Assembly (NCBI GenBank): GCA_028356125.1
Contig: JAOMTZ010000005.1
Span: 34,889-98,888, forward strand
Origin: Candidatus Poseidoniaceae archaeon
GTDB lineage: Archaea > Thermoplasmatota > Poseidoniia > Poseidoniales > Poseidoniaceae
Direction: 5' to 3'
Length of the DNA stretch: 64,000 bases
Shown here piece after piece: positions 19,147 through 29,588 of the stretch. The position numbers and the translations under genes are program-made. How positions within the stretch are numbered: position 1 is the first letter of the stretch; every line of letters starts with the position of its first letter. The notes beneath the pieces are model-generated. The model was not told the DNA's origin and made no database searches. It was given only the letters and a program-made list of their open reading frames with translations.

Positions 19147-22100
19147 AACGCTCCGGGAGGAGGCGGTAATGTCGGTGCAGAAGGCACTGCAGAATACTGG
19201 TTTGCCACAGGTTGGTATCTTGGATCAATGAATGCTGATTGCTCCGCCTTAGGAGGTTTATTTCCTCTAAAGAGAAGGATTGCCAGTAAGATTGTAATCA
19301 CTATTCCAAATCCAATATATGTCATCTGAGTTTTGGAAATATCTAGTGATGATTTTGCCTCTGCTTCATCATCTTTCTCTTCAACAACTGGCTCAGGCGG
19401 GTGCCATACTTCGTACGAAATATACCAAGTAACGTAGATGTCTTGGACATCATCTGAAATTATCGCACTTATGAGCCAAGGTCCGATAAAGCCTGTATGA
19501 TTGCAAAGAGCCAAGCCGAAATCAGCCGTTTGGTTATCTTCACAATTCCATGCTTCCTCAAAGAAGAAATCTCCCGTTCCTACTTCTGTGCCGTTCCGCA
19601 TCCATATTATCGAGAGATTGAGATTATCTTTCTCCTCTTGTGTCAAATTGATAACTACTGACAAATCTAGATTATCAGATGTTGCATTAAGCAAGATGTT
19701 GGTTTGATTAGGTGCCCAAGAAATGTATGACAGACGATCTATTACTTCGTCTATATCACCATCACAGTCATCGTCCACTCCATTCCAAAACTCATCTTGA
19801 TTTGGATTGATTAAGGGGTTGGAGTCATCACATTCTTGGAACCAGCGGAAGCCGTCAGAATCGTTGTCCAAATCAGGAACTAGAGGGTCTGTCAGAGTTT
19901 GAAGGACTTCTTCGCCGTCTTCCAGACCATCATCATCAGAGTCTTTGTCCATGGGATTTGTTGAGAGGTTGTTGTATTCTGTACCATCATTCAAACCATC
20001 TGCATCTGAATCTGGATCAAAAGGATCTGTGGTCAAGTTGTTGTATTCAAATAAATCGAGCAAGCCGTCGTTATCTGAATCCTGACCAATGAAATCCTCA
20101 TCTATCCCATCACGGCAATTATTGTCAATCCCATCTAATAATTCAGAAGCATCAGGATTTATCGACGGGTCTGAATCATTACAATCTTGGAACCAGTACC
20201 AACCATCAACATCTGAGTCATTATCCTTGACAAGAGGATTGGTAAAGTGGATTAATATCTCATCTCCGTCACTCAGTTGGTCGCCATCAGTGTCATAATT
20301 TGACAGATTAGTACCGTGTAAATGGTATTCAGAATAATCAGACAAATTGTCTGCATCTGTATCTGTTGAGTTGAATCCTTCATCCCATAAGTTATCACAG
20401 TCATCATCTATTCCATTCAGTAATTCAGGTGCGAAGGGGTAAATTTGGTCATTCGTATCATTGCAGTCTTGGAACCAATAGTAGGAGTCTGCGTCTTCAT
20501 CTGCATCAGCTACAAGGGGATTGGTTAGATAGTGCAGTACTTCCAAACCATCAGTTAGTCCATCACCATCAGTATCATTGTTGAATGGGTCAGTATTGTT
20601 GATATTGACTTCAACTCCATCGTTTAGGAAGTCATCATCCGTATCTGCATCTGTGGCATTAGTACCTGTTGTGAATAACTCAACATAGTCGCTTAATCCA
20701 TCACCATCAGTGTCTGCATTGTTAGGATTCGTACCATAGACATCTGTTTCATTGGAATCGGTAATACCATCTCCATCACTATCAAGGTCAATCTCTGTTC
20801 CATGAACTATCAATTCCCAGTGATTGAAGGTGCCAACATCTTGGTTACCGTCATCATATACTTCCAAAGTCCAAGTTCCAGCAGATACTTCTCCCCAATG
20901 CTGAACACTACTGAATAACCATTCGTTGTAGTCATTATTGCTGTCTCGGTTTGCGAAATAATTTACCAACTCCGATTCGGTTCCATCGGGAGAAATTAGA
21001 GTTACATCTAGGTCACTGCGGTAAGTGTGGTCTGCATCAAATAGAATCTCAACAGACTCTACAATTAGAGATTCTGAAATCGTATGAGATGAAGTCACAG
21101 GATTATTTGGGTCATTATCTGGAATTGTCTGTGTTACTGAGATCTGTCCACTACTTACATTCACTTCTGGTCCCAAAGTAGTCCATGTTTTTGAGAGATT
21201 TACAGCATGACCTGCATCAACCACACCGAATCCATACTTATGGTTGAAATCATAACCTCCACCGTTAGTATTCCAGCCCGTATCGGTTGCATCGTTAGTT
21301 CTAGCACTCTCGATTAGGATTTGTTGAACATCTCTCCAGGTAAGGTTGGAGTTAGCCTCCAGCATCAAAGCCACGACACCAGATACGAGCGGAGTTGCGC
21401 TTGATGTACCTCCGAAACTACTTGTGTAATCATTACTGGTGTAGCCACTATTCCCTTCTAAGTCGGTAGTGGTTATGCCGACTCCACTACCATCTGAAGA
21501 AGGAGATGAAATCAGTACATTAGCTCCCGGTTCTCCATAATTTGTCTGTTCCCCTAGATGGTCAACAGCGGTTACTGAGATTGTGAAGCGACTGTTAGCA
21601 TAAGCATCCAAGTTTGAATCATCATCATTGCCTAGTCCATTACCTGCAGCCCATGTGATGATATTTCCTAATCCGTTTCTTCCATTGTAGGCATCATCCT
21701 CGAATGCTGCCAACATCAATGGACCCGCTGAACCAAGAATCTCTCCATTATCTGAAGGGCCCCAACTATTACTGTAGATATCGATTTGATTGTTTAGGTG
21801 AGATAGAGTATTGGCCTCATCGCTGTCAGAGTTCCCACAGGCTATTAACATCAAACCTGCAAGAGATGCGTCTGGAGCAGAACCGCTTACTCCAATCCCG
21901 TTATCTCCAGTTGCTGCTGCAACCCCTGCAGCAGCTGTACCATGGGCATCAAAACTACTAGGAGTAGGGTCGCCATCATTATTGCAATAGTCATAATCCA
22001 AGGAAGACTCGTAATTCGCAGATAGATCGGCATGGTCCCATTCAAGACCATCATCAACAATCCCAATCACGATTCCAGTGCCACGAACCTCGTCCCAGGC

Positions 22101-22634
22101 ACCTGTAATGTTTACATCTTCTCCAGCAACTCCATTTTCTTGGCCTGTGTTCACTAGATGCCATTGATTGGAGAAATATGGGTCGTTAGGTGTCCATTTG
22201 GGAGTGTTATGACGCTTCACTAAGGGGTAAGCAACTTCGATATCCCCTTTTGCTTGCAAATCAGAGAAATGCTCCAACGCATCATCCGAATCGATTTCAA
22301 CATACCAAGTATTAGCAAGGTGACCAGTGGGTTCCCCTAGGGCCTGAGAACTAACAACGACCCACTCAGTGGTCGATTCTAATTCATCTGCCGAATATTG
22401 TGAGAGGTCGCTTACTCGAGCAAATGCGGCTCTAATTGCTGTAGAAAAAGAATATGTCAAAGGAGCATCGTCCGGAGAATCACTCAAAGGAGCACCAGTG
22501 TAAATTGGTTCTGATAAATCGGCACTTGCGACAGGAGCAATGCTGCTCAAAAGAAGAACAAGAACTAGGCAAGCGCTTCTCATAAAATGTTGAGAAGTTC
22601 CAAGCGTATTATTCATACGCATCTTCTCAACCAT
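19143..22634 (-). CDS. kexin/furin-like subtilase (S8) with P-domain, TSP3-like and MopE-like metal-binding repeats, C-terminal TM
   Basis: Catalytic blocks IVDDGLEWDHADL, DAHGTAAAGV, GGTSSATPLVSG; P-domain SDLDVTLISPDGTESEL...WTLEVYDDG; DCNDxxxxINPxAxELLDGIDNNC repeats; signal peptide and C-terminal TM. Confidence 0.92.
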   Translation of the reverse strand: MVEKMRMNNTLGTSQHFMRSACLVLVLLLSSIAPVASADLSEPIYTGAPLSDSPDDAPLTYSFSTAIRAAFARVSDLSQYSADELESTTEWVVVSSQALGEPTGHLANTWYVEIDSDDALEHFSDLQAKGDIEVAYPLVKRHNTPKWTPNDPYFSNQWHLVNTGQENGVAGEDVNITGAWDEVRGTGIVIGIVDDGLEWDHADLSANYESSLDYDYCNNDGDPTPSSFDAHGTAAAGVAAATGDNGIGVSGSAPDASLAGLMLIACGNSDSDEANTLSHLNNQIDIYSNSWGPSDNGEILGSAGPLMLAAFEDDAYNGRNGLGNIITWAAGNGLGNDDDSNLDAYANSRFTISVTAVDHLGEQTNYGEPGANVLISSPSSDGSGVGITTTDLEGNSGYTSNDYTSSFGGTSSATPLVSGVVALMLEANSNLTWRDVQQILIESARTNDATDTGWNTNGGGYDFNHKYGFGVVDAGHAVNLSKTWTTLGPEVNVSSGQISVTQTIPDNDPNNPVTSSHTISESLIVESVEILFDADHTYRSDLDVTLISPDGTESELVNYFANRDSNNDYNEWLFSSVQHWGEVSAGTWTLEVYDDGNQDVGTFNHWELIVHGTEIDLDSDGDGITDSNETDVYGTNPNNADTDGDGLSDYVELFTTGTNATDADTDDDFLNDGVEVNINNTDPFNNDTDGDGLTDGLEVLHYLTNPLVADADEDADSYYWFQDCNDTNDQIYPFAPELLNGIDDDCDNLWDEGFNSTDTDADNLSDYSEYHLHGTNLSNYDTDGDQLSDGDEILIHFTNPLVKDNDSDVDGWYWFQDCNDSDPSINPDASELLDGIDNNCRDGIDEDFIGQDSDNDGLLDLFEYNNLTTDPFDPDSDADGLNDGTEYNNLSTNPMDKDSDDDGLEDGEEVLQTLTDPLVPDLDNDSDGFRWFQECDDSNPLINPNQDEFWNGVDDDCDGDIDEVIDRLSYISWAPNQTNILLNATSDNLDLSVVINLTQEEKDNLNLSIIWMRNGTEVGTGDFFFEEAWNCEDNQTADFGLALCNHTGFIGPWLISAIISDDVQDIYVTWYISYEVWHPPEPVVEEKDDEAEAKSSLDISKTQMTYIGFGIVITILLAILLFRGNKPPKAEQSAFIDPRYQPVANQYSAVPSAPTLPPPPGAF

Positions 22635-22704
22635 GTAACTAGTCTCTCAAAGAAGTATATCAAACCCTGTTTAAACTGTACAGGTTGATAAGAAATAATC
22701 AATC

Positions 22705-24234
22705 TCAATTGTGATCATTACGAGATGTACGCTTGTTATCTCCGCCACGACCACGGCTACGACCTGGGCCTTTTGGAGGTCGATTATTACGATTGAAAGT
22801 TGGCTTTCCACCGCCGCCACGTCTTCCGCCTCTAGTTCCGCCATCACGGCCACCGCCGCTTGAACCACCTCGGCCACCGCCGCCTCCGCCGCCGCGTCGG
22901 CCACCTCGGCCTCCGCCACCACGGCCTCCGCCTGAACTCGAGCCGTTGTTGGACCAACTTCGCTTACCGTAGTGGTTACCATCTCGTCTATCATTCGAGC
23001 GGCCGCTTCTATCTTTACGATCACCAGAATTTCTTCCACCTCTTCTTGGTGCAGGAATATGGGAGATATCCTCGTGTTGAATTACATCTTTGAATTCCGG
23101 TGTTTCAAACTTAATCTTCAGTCCAACTTCCTTTTGAATTCGAGACCACTTACCCTTTTGTGGGTTCTGAACTAGACTGATGACGTTACCTGAACCACCT
23201 GCACGAGCTGTTCTTCCTGAACGGTGTTTGAATGCCTTACCATTCTCAGGAGGGTCGAAATGAACGACACAGTGAATCCCTTTGATATCAAGACCACGGG
23301 CTGCAACATCGGTTGCTACAATTGCATGAGTTTTACCTTCGCTGAACTCTTCTACAGCCTGAGAACGCTTCCTCTGAGGTAATCCCCCGTGGATACTTGT
23401 TACTCTGAGTCCCTCTCCTTCTAATTCATCAGCGACTCTGTCTACACCTGCTCTTGTGCGGCAAAAGACGAATCCTCGACCCGACTTGCGAATTACTTCA
23501 GCAGTAATCCTGCTTTTCATGGAGTTAGGCATCATCCAGAAGTGATGATTCATTTCTGTGACTGAAATTTCTTCAGGACCAATCTCAATTATTTGAGGTT
23601 CGGTCTGATATTTGTTTCTAATATGGGCTACTTCGTCGTCGAGTGTAGCACTGAACATGATAGTTTGACGTTCGGGAGAACATTCTTCCAGAATTTGACA
23701 CACATCATCTGTGAATCCCATATCTGCCATTCTGTCCGCTTCATCAAGAATTACGATTTCGACTTCGTCAAGGAATACATTTCCTCTATCGATCAAATCT
23801 AATAAACGACCAGGGCAAGCCACTACAACATCAACACCTTTGTCGAGTCTACGAGTTTGTTTGGTGTATGAGACACCGCCGTAAATTGACATTACCTTCA
23901 GATTCAATCCCCAAGCAATTGGGTCAAGAACTCCGTGAATTTGTTCTGCTAATTCTCGAGTAGGAGTTAGAATTAGGGCTTTAGGAAGGCTTGGCTCGCC
24001 TCTGCCTACCCTTTCTAGCATTGGAATTCCAAATGCTAGAGTCTTACCGCTTCCAGTAGGTGCTCGGCAGCATACGTCTCGACCTAGGAGCATGTCTGGA
24101 ATCGTCTCTCGTTGAACCTCAAAAGGTTCGTCGAAACCTGCTCGCTTGAGCTCGTGGCACATCTGGGCACTTATGCCTAAATCTGCGAATCGCACCTGCA
24201 TTGCCATTTCCTCCAAACCGTGGCCGTCTGCCAA
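22705..24234 (-). CDS. DEAD-box RNA helicase with RGG/glycine-arginine-rich C-terminal tail
   Basis: APTGSGKT, PTRELA, DEAD, SAT and HRSGRTARAG motifs; tail GGGRGGGGRGGRRGGGGGGGRGG. Confidence 0.95.
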   Translation of the reverse strand: MADGHGLEEMAMQVRFADLGISAQMCHELKRAGFDEPFEVQRETIPDMLLGRDVCCRAPTGSGKTLAFGIPMLERVGRGEPSLPKALILTPTRELAEQIHGVLDPIAWGLNLKVMSIYGGVSYTKQTRRLDKGVDVVVACPGRLLDLIDRGNVFLDEVEIVILDEADRMADMGFTDDVCQILEECSPERQTIMFSATLDDEVAHIRNKYQTEPQIIEIGPEEISVTEMNHHFWMMPNSMKSRITAEVIRKSGRGFVFCRTRAGVDRVADELEGEGLRVTSIHGGLPQRKRSQAVEEFSEGKTHAIVATDVAARGLDIKGIHCVVHFDPPENGKAFKHRSGRTARAGGSGNVISLVQNPQKGKWSRIQKEVGLKIKFETPEFKDVIQHEDISHIPAPRRGGRNSGDRKDRSGRSNDRRDGNHYGKRSWSNNGSSSGGGRGGGGRGGRRGGGGGGGRGGSSGGGRDGGTRGGRRGGGGKPTFNRNNRPPKGPGRSRGRGGDNKRTSRNDHN

Positions 24235-24258
24235 CCCTATTTAGCATGGTCAGTTAAA

Positions 24259-26931
24259 TCAGTCCCAATCTAGCGAACTGGGGGCCTCTAGGGGTTTTTC
24301 GGAAGTCCATTCCTCCTTATCTAAGATTTCGGGGGCCCTAGAGCGCTTTAGTAAGAATATTCCACCGACAACAATCACAGAAATCACGACCAAACTAATC
24401 AGAACTCCTGTCCATGAATCCATGCCCGGGTTTGTTGGGAAAGCATCAACTGAATCTGCAACACCATCACCATCACTATCTCGCTTCCTGCTTGGATCAA
24501 GCGGCCATAAATCCGAATTATCTCCTACCCCATCACCATCACTATCGATAGTCTCAGAGGAGTCATAAGGGTCGAAATCAGAATTATCGCCGACGCCATC
24601 GAAATCACTGTCAGCCCACTCCAATGGATCACTTGGCCACGGGTCAGAATTATCACCAACTCCGTCTAAATCAGAATCAGCGCACTCAGTACCATCATCA
24701 GGGAATGCGTCAGTATTGTCGCCACAGCCATCTAAATCTGCATCAAACCACTCTGTTTCATCTAACGGGAATGCATCACTATTATCGCCATAGCCATCCA
24801 TGTCAGTGTCTACCCACTCTTCGGGATTATCTGGGAATGCGTCGTTATTATCACCGAAGCCGTCCGAATCAGAATCAAACCAATCACTAGAATCATCTGG
24901 AAATTGATCTACATCATCTGAAAAGCCATCCGAATCTCTGTCGGGGCAGCCTTTTGGATAGACTGAGGTACCTGCCTCCAAAGGACAATTATCTGAGTTA
25001 TCACCGAATCCATCTAAATCGCTATCGTCCCATTCTGTTGGGTCGTTAGGGAATAAATCGGAGTTGCCTCCCACACCATCATAATCAGAATCCGTCCATT
25101 CGCTAGAATCATTTGGGAAAGCGTCGATATTGTCGCCATACCCATCCCCATCACTGTCTTTCCATTCACTAGAATCCATAGGGAATGCATCTTGACCATC
25201 CCATACATTGTCTCCATCACTGTCAACATTGAATGGGTCACTTCCAGCTACTGATTCATCAATATCAGACAAACCATCATTGTCATCATCTGAATCTTCA
25301 TTATCATGACAACCATCTCCGTCGAAATCAAAACTATGTACGCCAATCATCCCATGAACGCATGAGTCATCAATGTCTAACACCCCATCATTGTCATCAT
25401 CTTGGTCTACCAAATCGATACAACCATCAGAATCATGATCATTACCAGATACATCTTCAGGGCACGGGTCTATATCATCTGAAAGGCCATCCCCATCCGT
25501 ATCTTTTTGGTAGTCTGCACAACCATTGATATCGACATCATAACCCTCTAAAGTCTCCAAGCAATCATCTCGGCCGTTAGCTACTCCATCGTTGTCTTCA
25601 TCTTGCTGATTCCAATCACAACCCTCAGAATCAACACTTGTGGAATCATTTGTCCAGTCACATTGATCTAAGGAATCCGTGACTCCGTCGCCATCTGTAT
25701 CTGCATCACCGATATTCATTATTGCAAAATCGCCGATAATGCGGTGCATTGTTGCAGTCGGATGTGCTTTGTCAAAGAATAGATACTGGTCTACATTTGC
25801 TACAACATTCGCTCCCGAGCCGCAAATTGGAAGTGGAACAAGCGGAACTGTTGCACCACCAGTGCACGCCTGATCTTGTGTATTAGTAATTCCAACATGG
25901 TCGGAATTACTTACGATTTGATTGAATATAGTCCAAGCATCAATTAAAGTCACATCTAGATTCAAAGAACTTGACAAGTTGTTTATCTCAACAGATAATT
26001 TACTGTTGTAGTCTACTATGTCACTTGCCATTGTAGCTTGTTGTTGGGCAGAACGTGAGGCTCCTTCTGGTGTTAATTCAAGAGGTGGAAGATTAGCAAC
26101 TACGAATCTGCTAGCGCCCGCTGCGGCTAATGCTTGCACATGCGAGGCCATGTTTTGACTAATCAAATCAGGATTCCCCGTACCATAAAGGAAATCATTC
26201 CCACCAGCCCAGATGAAAACTACATCTGAATTGGTAAAACTTGATTGAACATTTGCGAGATAACTATTGATTTGTGAACCAGTATTTGGTAATGTTAGAT
26301 ACGAGTATCCTTGTCCAGTTTGTGAACCACCGAATGCTCTGTTATCTCCGGGAGAAAGGCCATTTCCGAAGGTAGTATTCAATCCGTATTCACCCGATAT
26401 GTGCTCGATCCAAACAGGGCCATTGGAAAACCTCCCATTCCAGTATGGAGGCGATGAGAATACTGTTGAAACTATCAAATCTGCATTCCCGTTACCCATA
26501 TCAGATAGTGAATCACCAAACACAACCAGATTTGAGGCAGGTTCTAGTAAAGAATTTCTTAGAACGGTAAAAGGCATGTTATCTAATGCAGAGGATGAAT
26601 CTAGAATTACTTCTACTGAAAGGTCATGGAAAGTTCCACTGGAATAAAAATGATTCATAGCAAGTTGAATAATGTGAGTGGAACCCCCCATCTGGAATAC
26701 CTTTGAACCATTGGTAACGATTCCATTCTCATCGCTTAGTTCCCAGTTAAGAGTAATATCTCGATTGAATGGAGCCCCTGAAACATAGACCTCTGCCAAT
26801 ACAATATCTGATGAAACCCATACATTTTGAGACATCACTATCTCTGCGGTAATTGCCCTTCCAGAAGTTGCCTCCACATGCATTGGAATTGTAGACATTA
26901 GCAGAATCATCACTAGTGCAATAACCCGCAT
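24259..26931 (-). CDS. secreted GDSL/SGNH esterase (lysophospholipase-like) with TSP3 repeats and C-terminal TM
   Basis: VVFGDSLSDMGNGN, WAGGNDFL and DKAHPTATMH catalytic blocks; about 15 Asp-rich repeats; TM GVLISLVVISVIVVGGIFLL. Confidence 0.9.
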   Translation of the reverse strand: MRVIALVMILLMSTIPMHVEATSGRAITAEIVMSQNVWVSSDIVLAEVYVSGAPFNRDITLNWELSDENGIVTNGSKVFQMGGSTHIIQLAMNHFYSSGTFHDLSVEVILDSSSALDNMPFTVLRNSLLEPASNLVVFGDSLSDMGNGNADLIVSTVFSSPPYWNGRFSNGPVWIEHISGEYGLNTTFGNGLSPGDNRAFGGSQTGQGYSYLTLPNTGSQINSYLANVQSSFTNSDVVFIWAGGNDFLYGTGNPDLISQNMASHVQALAAAGASRFVVANLPPLELTPEGASRSAQQQATMASDIVDYNSKLSVEINNLSSSLNLDVTLIDAWTIFNQIVSNSDHVGITNTQDQACTGGATVPLVPLPICGSGANVVANVDQYLFFDKAHPTATMHRIIGDFAIMNIGDADTDGDGVTDSLDQCDWTNDSTSVDSEGCDWNQQDEDNDGVANGRDDCLETLEGYDVDINGCADYQKDTDGDGLSDDIDPCPEDVSGNDHDSDGCIDLVDQDDDNDGVLDIDDSCVHGMIGVHSFDFDGDGCHDNEDSDDDNDGLSDIDESVAGSDPFNVDSDGDNVWDGQDAFPMDSSEWKDSDGDGYGDNIDAFPNDSSEWTDSDYDGVGGNSDLFPNDPTEWDDSDLDGFGDNSDNCPLEAGTSVYPKGCPDRDSDGFSDDVDQFPDDSSDWFDSDSDGFGDNNDAFPDNPEEWVDTDMDGYGDNSDAFPLDETEWFDADLDGCGDNTDAFPDDGTECADSDLDGVGDNSDPWPSDPLEWADSDFDGVGDNSDFDPYDSSETIDSDGDGVGDNSDLWPLDPSRKRDSDGDGVADSVDAFPTNPGMDSWTGVLISLVVISVIVVGGIFLLKRSRAPEILDKEEWTSEKPLEAPSSLDWD

Positions 26932-27029
26932 GGCAATCGTTTATGCTCACAGTAAATAGCACCATCCATTAAAGAAGCAATAATGCAGAGTTCAACGAAC
27001 TCAATATACGATTAGTCGGTGGACGTTTT

Positions 27030-27548
27030 ATGGCGAGGGCTGTTATTGGAGGAGGCTGCTTTTGGTGTGTCGAGGGTGCATACAAGGATATGCGAGGAGT
27101 AGAGTCTGCATTGCCAGGATATGCTGGCGGTCATGACCCGAATCCAACATACAATTCTGTTTGTGCAGGAGTTACAGGCCATGCAGAAGTTGTTGAGATA
27201 ATTTACGACTCAAGCATAATATCATACGAAACGATTCTAGAAGTATTTTTCACTGTTCATGACCCTACACAACTGAATAGACAAGGTAACGATGTCGGAA
27301 CACAATACCGTTCATCAATATTCTACGTAGATGAAAATCAAAAACTAATTGCAGAAAATGTGTTAGAGGATTTCAAGCAATATTTCGATGATGAAATAGT
27401 CACCGAGATCGGTGAACTAACGAATTATCATGAAGCCGAAAAGTACCATCATAATTACTTCCAATTGAATCCCGGAAATGGATACTGCCAAATGGTTGTA
27501 GCCCCAAAATTGTCTAAGGTTAGACAAAAAATGGCACATCTTTACTGA
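27030..27548 (+). CDS. msrA: peptide-methionine (S)-S-oxide reductase
   Basis: GGGCFWCVEGAY catalytic motif, GYAGG, GHAEVVE, RSSIFY. Confidence 0.95.
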   Translation: MARAVIGGGCFWCVEGAYKDMRGVESALPGYAGGHDPNPTYNSVCAGVTGHAEVVEIIYDSSIISYETILEVFFTVHDPTQLNRQGNDVGTQYRSSIFYVDENQKLIAENVLEDFKQYFDDEIVTEIGELTNYHEAEKYHHNYFQLNPGNGYCQMVVAPKLSKVRQKMAHLY

Positions 27549-27585
27549 TGGGCATTATTTTGAGCCATACCCCTTGGGGGTGAAC

Positions 27586-29217
27586 ATGGTGAACAATGTA
27601 GTCACGCCACCGACCCCCGTCAATGAACCGATTCTAGGATACCTCCCGGGTAGCAAAGAACGTGAAGAACTGAAAGCGCAAATTGCAATTCAAGAAAAGG
27701 AAATCATAGAGATACCATGCATAATCAATGGTGAAGAAATATTCACTGGCAATGTAACTGAACAGGTTATGCCTCATGATCACAGTCACGTAATTGCAAG
27801 AGTTCACTTGGCTGGAGAAAAAGAAGTAAATGCTGCAATAGATGCTGCCCTTGATGCTCATCAAATGTGGTCCACAATGCCTTGGGAATCACGATGTGCC
27901 ATATTCCTGAAAGCCAGTGAATTACTTGCTGGGCCGCGCAGAGCAGAAATCAATGCTTCCACAATGATTAACCAATCAAAAACTTGCCATCAAGCTGAGA
28001 TTGATTCCGCCTGTGAGTTAATCGATTTCTGGAGATTCAATTCAGATTATTGTAGACAAATTTACGAGGACTTACAGCCACCAGTTTCTCCGTCAAGCAT
28101 GTGGAACTCTAGTGAAATTAGACCCCTGGAAGGATTCGTATTCAGTGTCACACCATTCAACTTCAGTAGCATTGCTGCAAACCTTCCATCAAGTGCCGCA
28201 ATTATGGGCAACACGGGAGTTTGGAAACCATCAAGGAACTCCTATGTCTCGAACTATAGATTGATGAAACTGATGATGGATGCAGGACTTCCAGCAGGAG
28301 TAATCAACTTCATACCAGGAAAGGCAAGTGTAGTTGGAGATATTTGTATGTCTCATCCTGAACTAGCAGGAGTGCACTTTACTGGTTCAACTGGAGTATT
28401 CCGTAAACTGTGGAAAGACGTAGCAAATAATCTTGAGAATCTACGCTCATACCCACGTATTGTCGGGGAAACTGGAGGTAAGGACTTCATTGTCGCCCAC
28501 CCTGATTGTGATAGGCGAGCATTGGTAGTGGCTTTGCTGAGGGGATCTTTCGAGTTCCAAGGACAAAAGTGTAGTGCAGCGAGTCGAGCCTACGTCCCAC
28601 AGAGTGTTTGGGATGCTATTGGAGACGAATATTGTGAAGAGGTTTCTAAGATTACAATCGGAGACCCAAGAGACTTTTCCAACTTCATGTCTGCTGTTAT
28701 CGACAAGAAATCCTTCGACAACATTGCAGGTTACATAGACCGTGCAAAAGCAGACCCTGGATGTAAAATTGTGACTGGTGGAGGATATGATGACTCCAAA
28801 GGTTACTTCATTGAACCAACAACTATTCTTTGTGATGACCCGAAATATGAGAGTATGGGTGAGGAAATATTTGGACCGGTTATGTCAATACACATCTATC
28901 CAGATAACGACTTTGAAAACATATTGAAGGTATGTGACTCAACTTCAGAATACGCACTAACTGGCTCGATTTTTGCTAAAGACAGAAGGCATATCGAAAC
29001 AGCACTAGCTGCTCTCAGATACAGCGCTGGAAACTTTTACATCAATGATAAGCCAACTGGCGCAGTTGTAGGACAGCAGCCATTTGGCGGCGCTAGAGGA
29101 AGTGGAACCAACGATAAAGCAGGTTCTCCATTGAACCTTCTAAGATGGGTCAGTCCACGTTCAATCAAGGAAACCTTCGCTCCTCCTCATGACTGGACTT
29201 ACGGATTCTTGAACTGA
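27586..29217 (+). CDS. L-glutamate gamma-semialdehyde (1-pyrroline-5-carboxylate) dehydrogenase
   Basis: Aldehyde dehydrogenase family; SVTPFNFSSIAANLPSSAA, GETGGKDF, FEFQGQKCSAASRAYVP (P5CDH signature). ATG 27586 preferred over the TTG of the ORF track. Confidence 0.9.
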   Translation: MVNNVVTPPTPVNEPILGYLPGSKEREELKAQIAIQEKEIIEIPCIINGEEIFTGNVTEQVMPHDHSHVIARVHLAGEKEVNAAIDAALDAHQMWSTMPWESRCAIFLKASELLAGPRRAEINASTMINQSKTCHQAEIDSACELIDFWRFNSDYCRQIYEDLQPPVSPSSMWNSSEIRPLEGFVFSVTPFNFSSIAANLPSSAAIMGNTGVWKPSRNSYVSNYRLMKLMMDAGLPAGVINFIPGKASVVGDICMSHPELAGVHFTGSTGVFRKLWKDVANNLENLRSYPRIVGETGGKDFIVAHPDCDRRALVVALLRGSFEFQGQKCSAASRAYVPQSVWDAIGDEYCEEVSKITIGDPRDFSNFMSAVIDKKSFDNIAGYIDRAKADPGCKIVTGGGYDDSKGYFIEPTTILCDDPKYESMGEEIFGPVMSIHIYPDNDFENILKVCDSTSEYALTGSIFAKDRRHIETALAALRYSAGNFYINDKPTGAVVGQQPFGGARGSGTNDKAGSPLNLLRWVSPRSIKETFAPPHDWTYGFLN

Positions 29218-29507
29218 TTTGGAAGCCGACCCTTGGATTCTAGAGCCGCTCTGACCTTAGGAGTTAGAAGTTGAACATCCCTGTTCTTGGCCATTAGAGA
29301 GAGTAAATACCAGCCAACTGAAAGCAGTGGTGTTGAAACTAGAATCGTTAGACCCAACCACATAACAAGGTTATCGCTAGCGGCTCCCCATGCCCAATAA
29401 CCAACGGCTACAAGAGTTAGAATTAGGAACATTCTAGACGCCTCACTCGGTGTCGACCAACCTCTATGATCCATTCTTGGAGCGAACAATCTATCCATCC
29501 AACTCAT
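29199..29507 (-). CDS. small two-TM hypothetical membrane protein
   Basis: Two hydrophobic helices; convergent with P5CDH. Confidence 0.55.
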   Translation of the reverse strand: MSWMDRLFAPRMDHRGWSTPSEASRMFLILTLVAVGYWAWGAASDNLVMWLGLTILVSTPLLSVGWYLLSLMAKNRDVQLLTPKVRAALESKGRLPNQFKNP

Positions 29508-29588
29508 GACCGGATGTCATGTGATTTACTTTTGAATGAATGTTTTTTACAACCGGATGGTTAATCTCCATAAGTTGGCAGGAACAAT

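Noticed and set aside
22671-23039. 122-aa Ala/Val-rich minus ORF overlapping the helicase tail
   Set aside because: Frame-shifted reading of the RGG-coding low-complexity tract.
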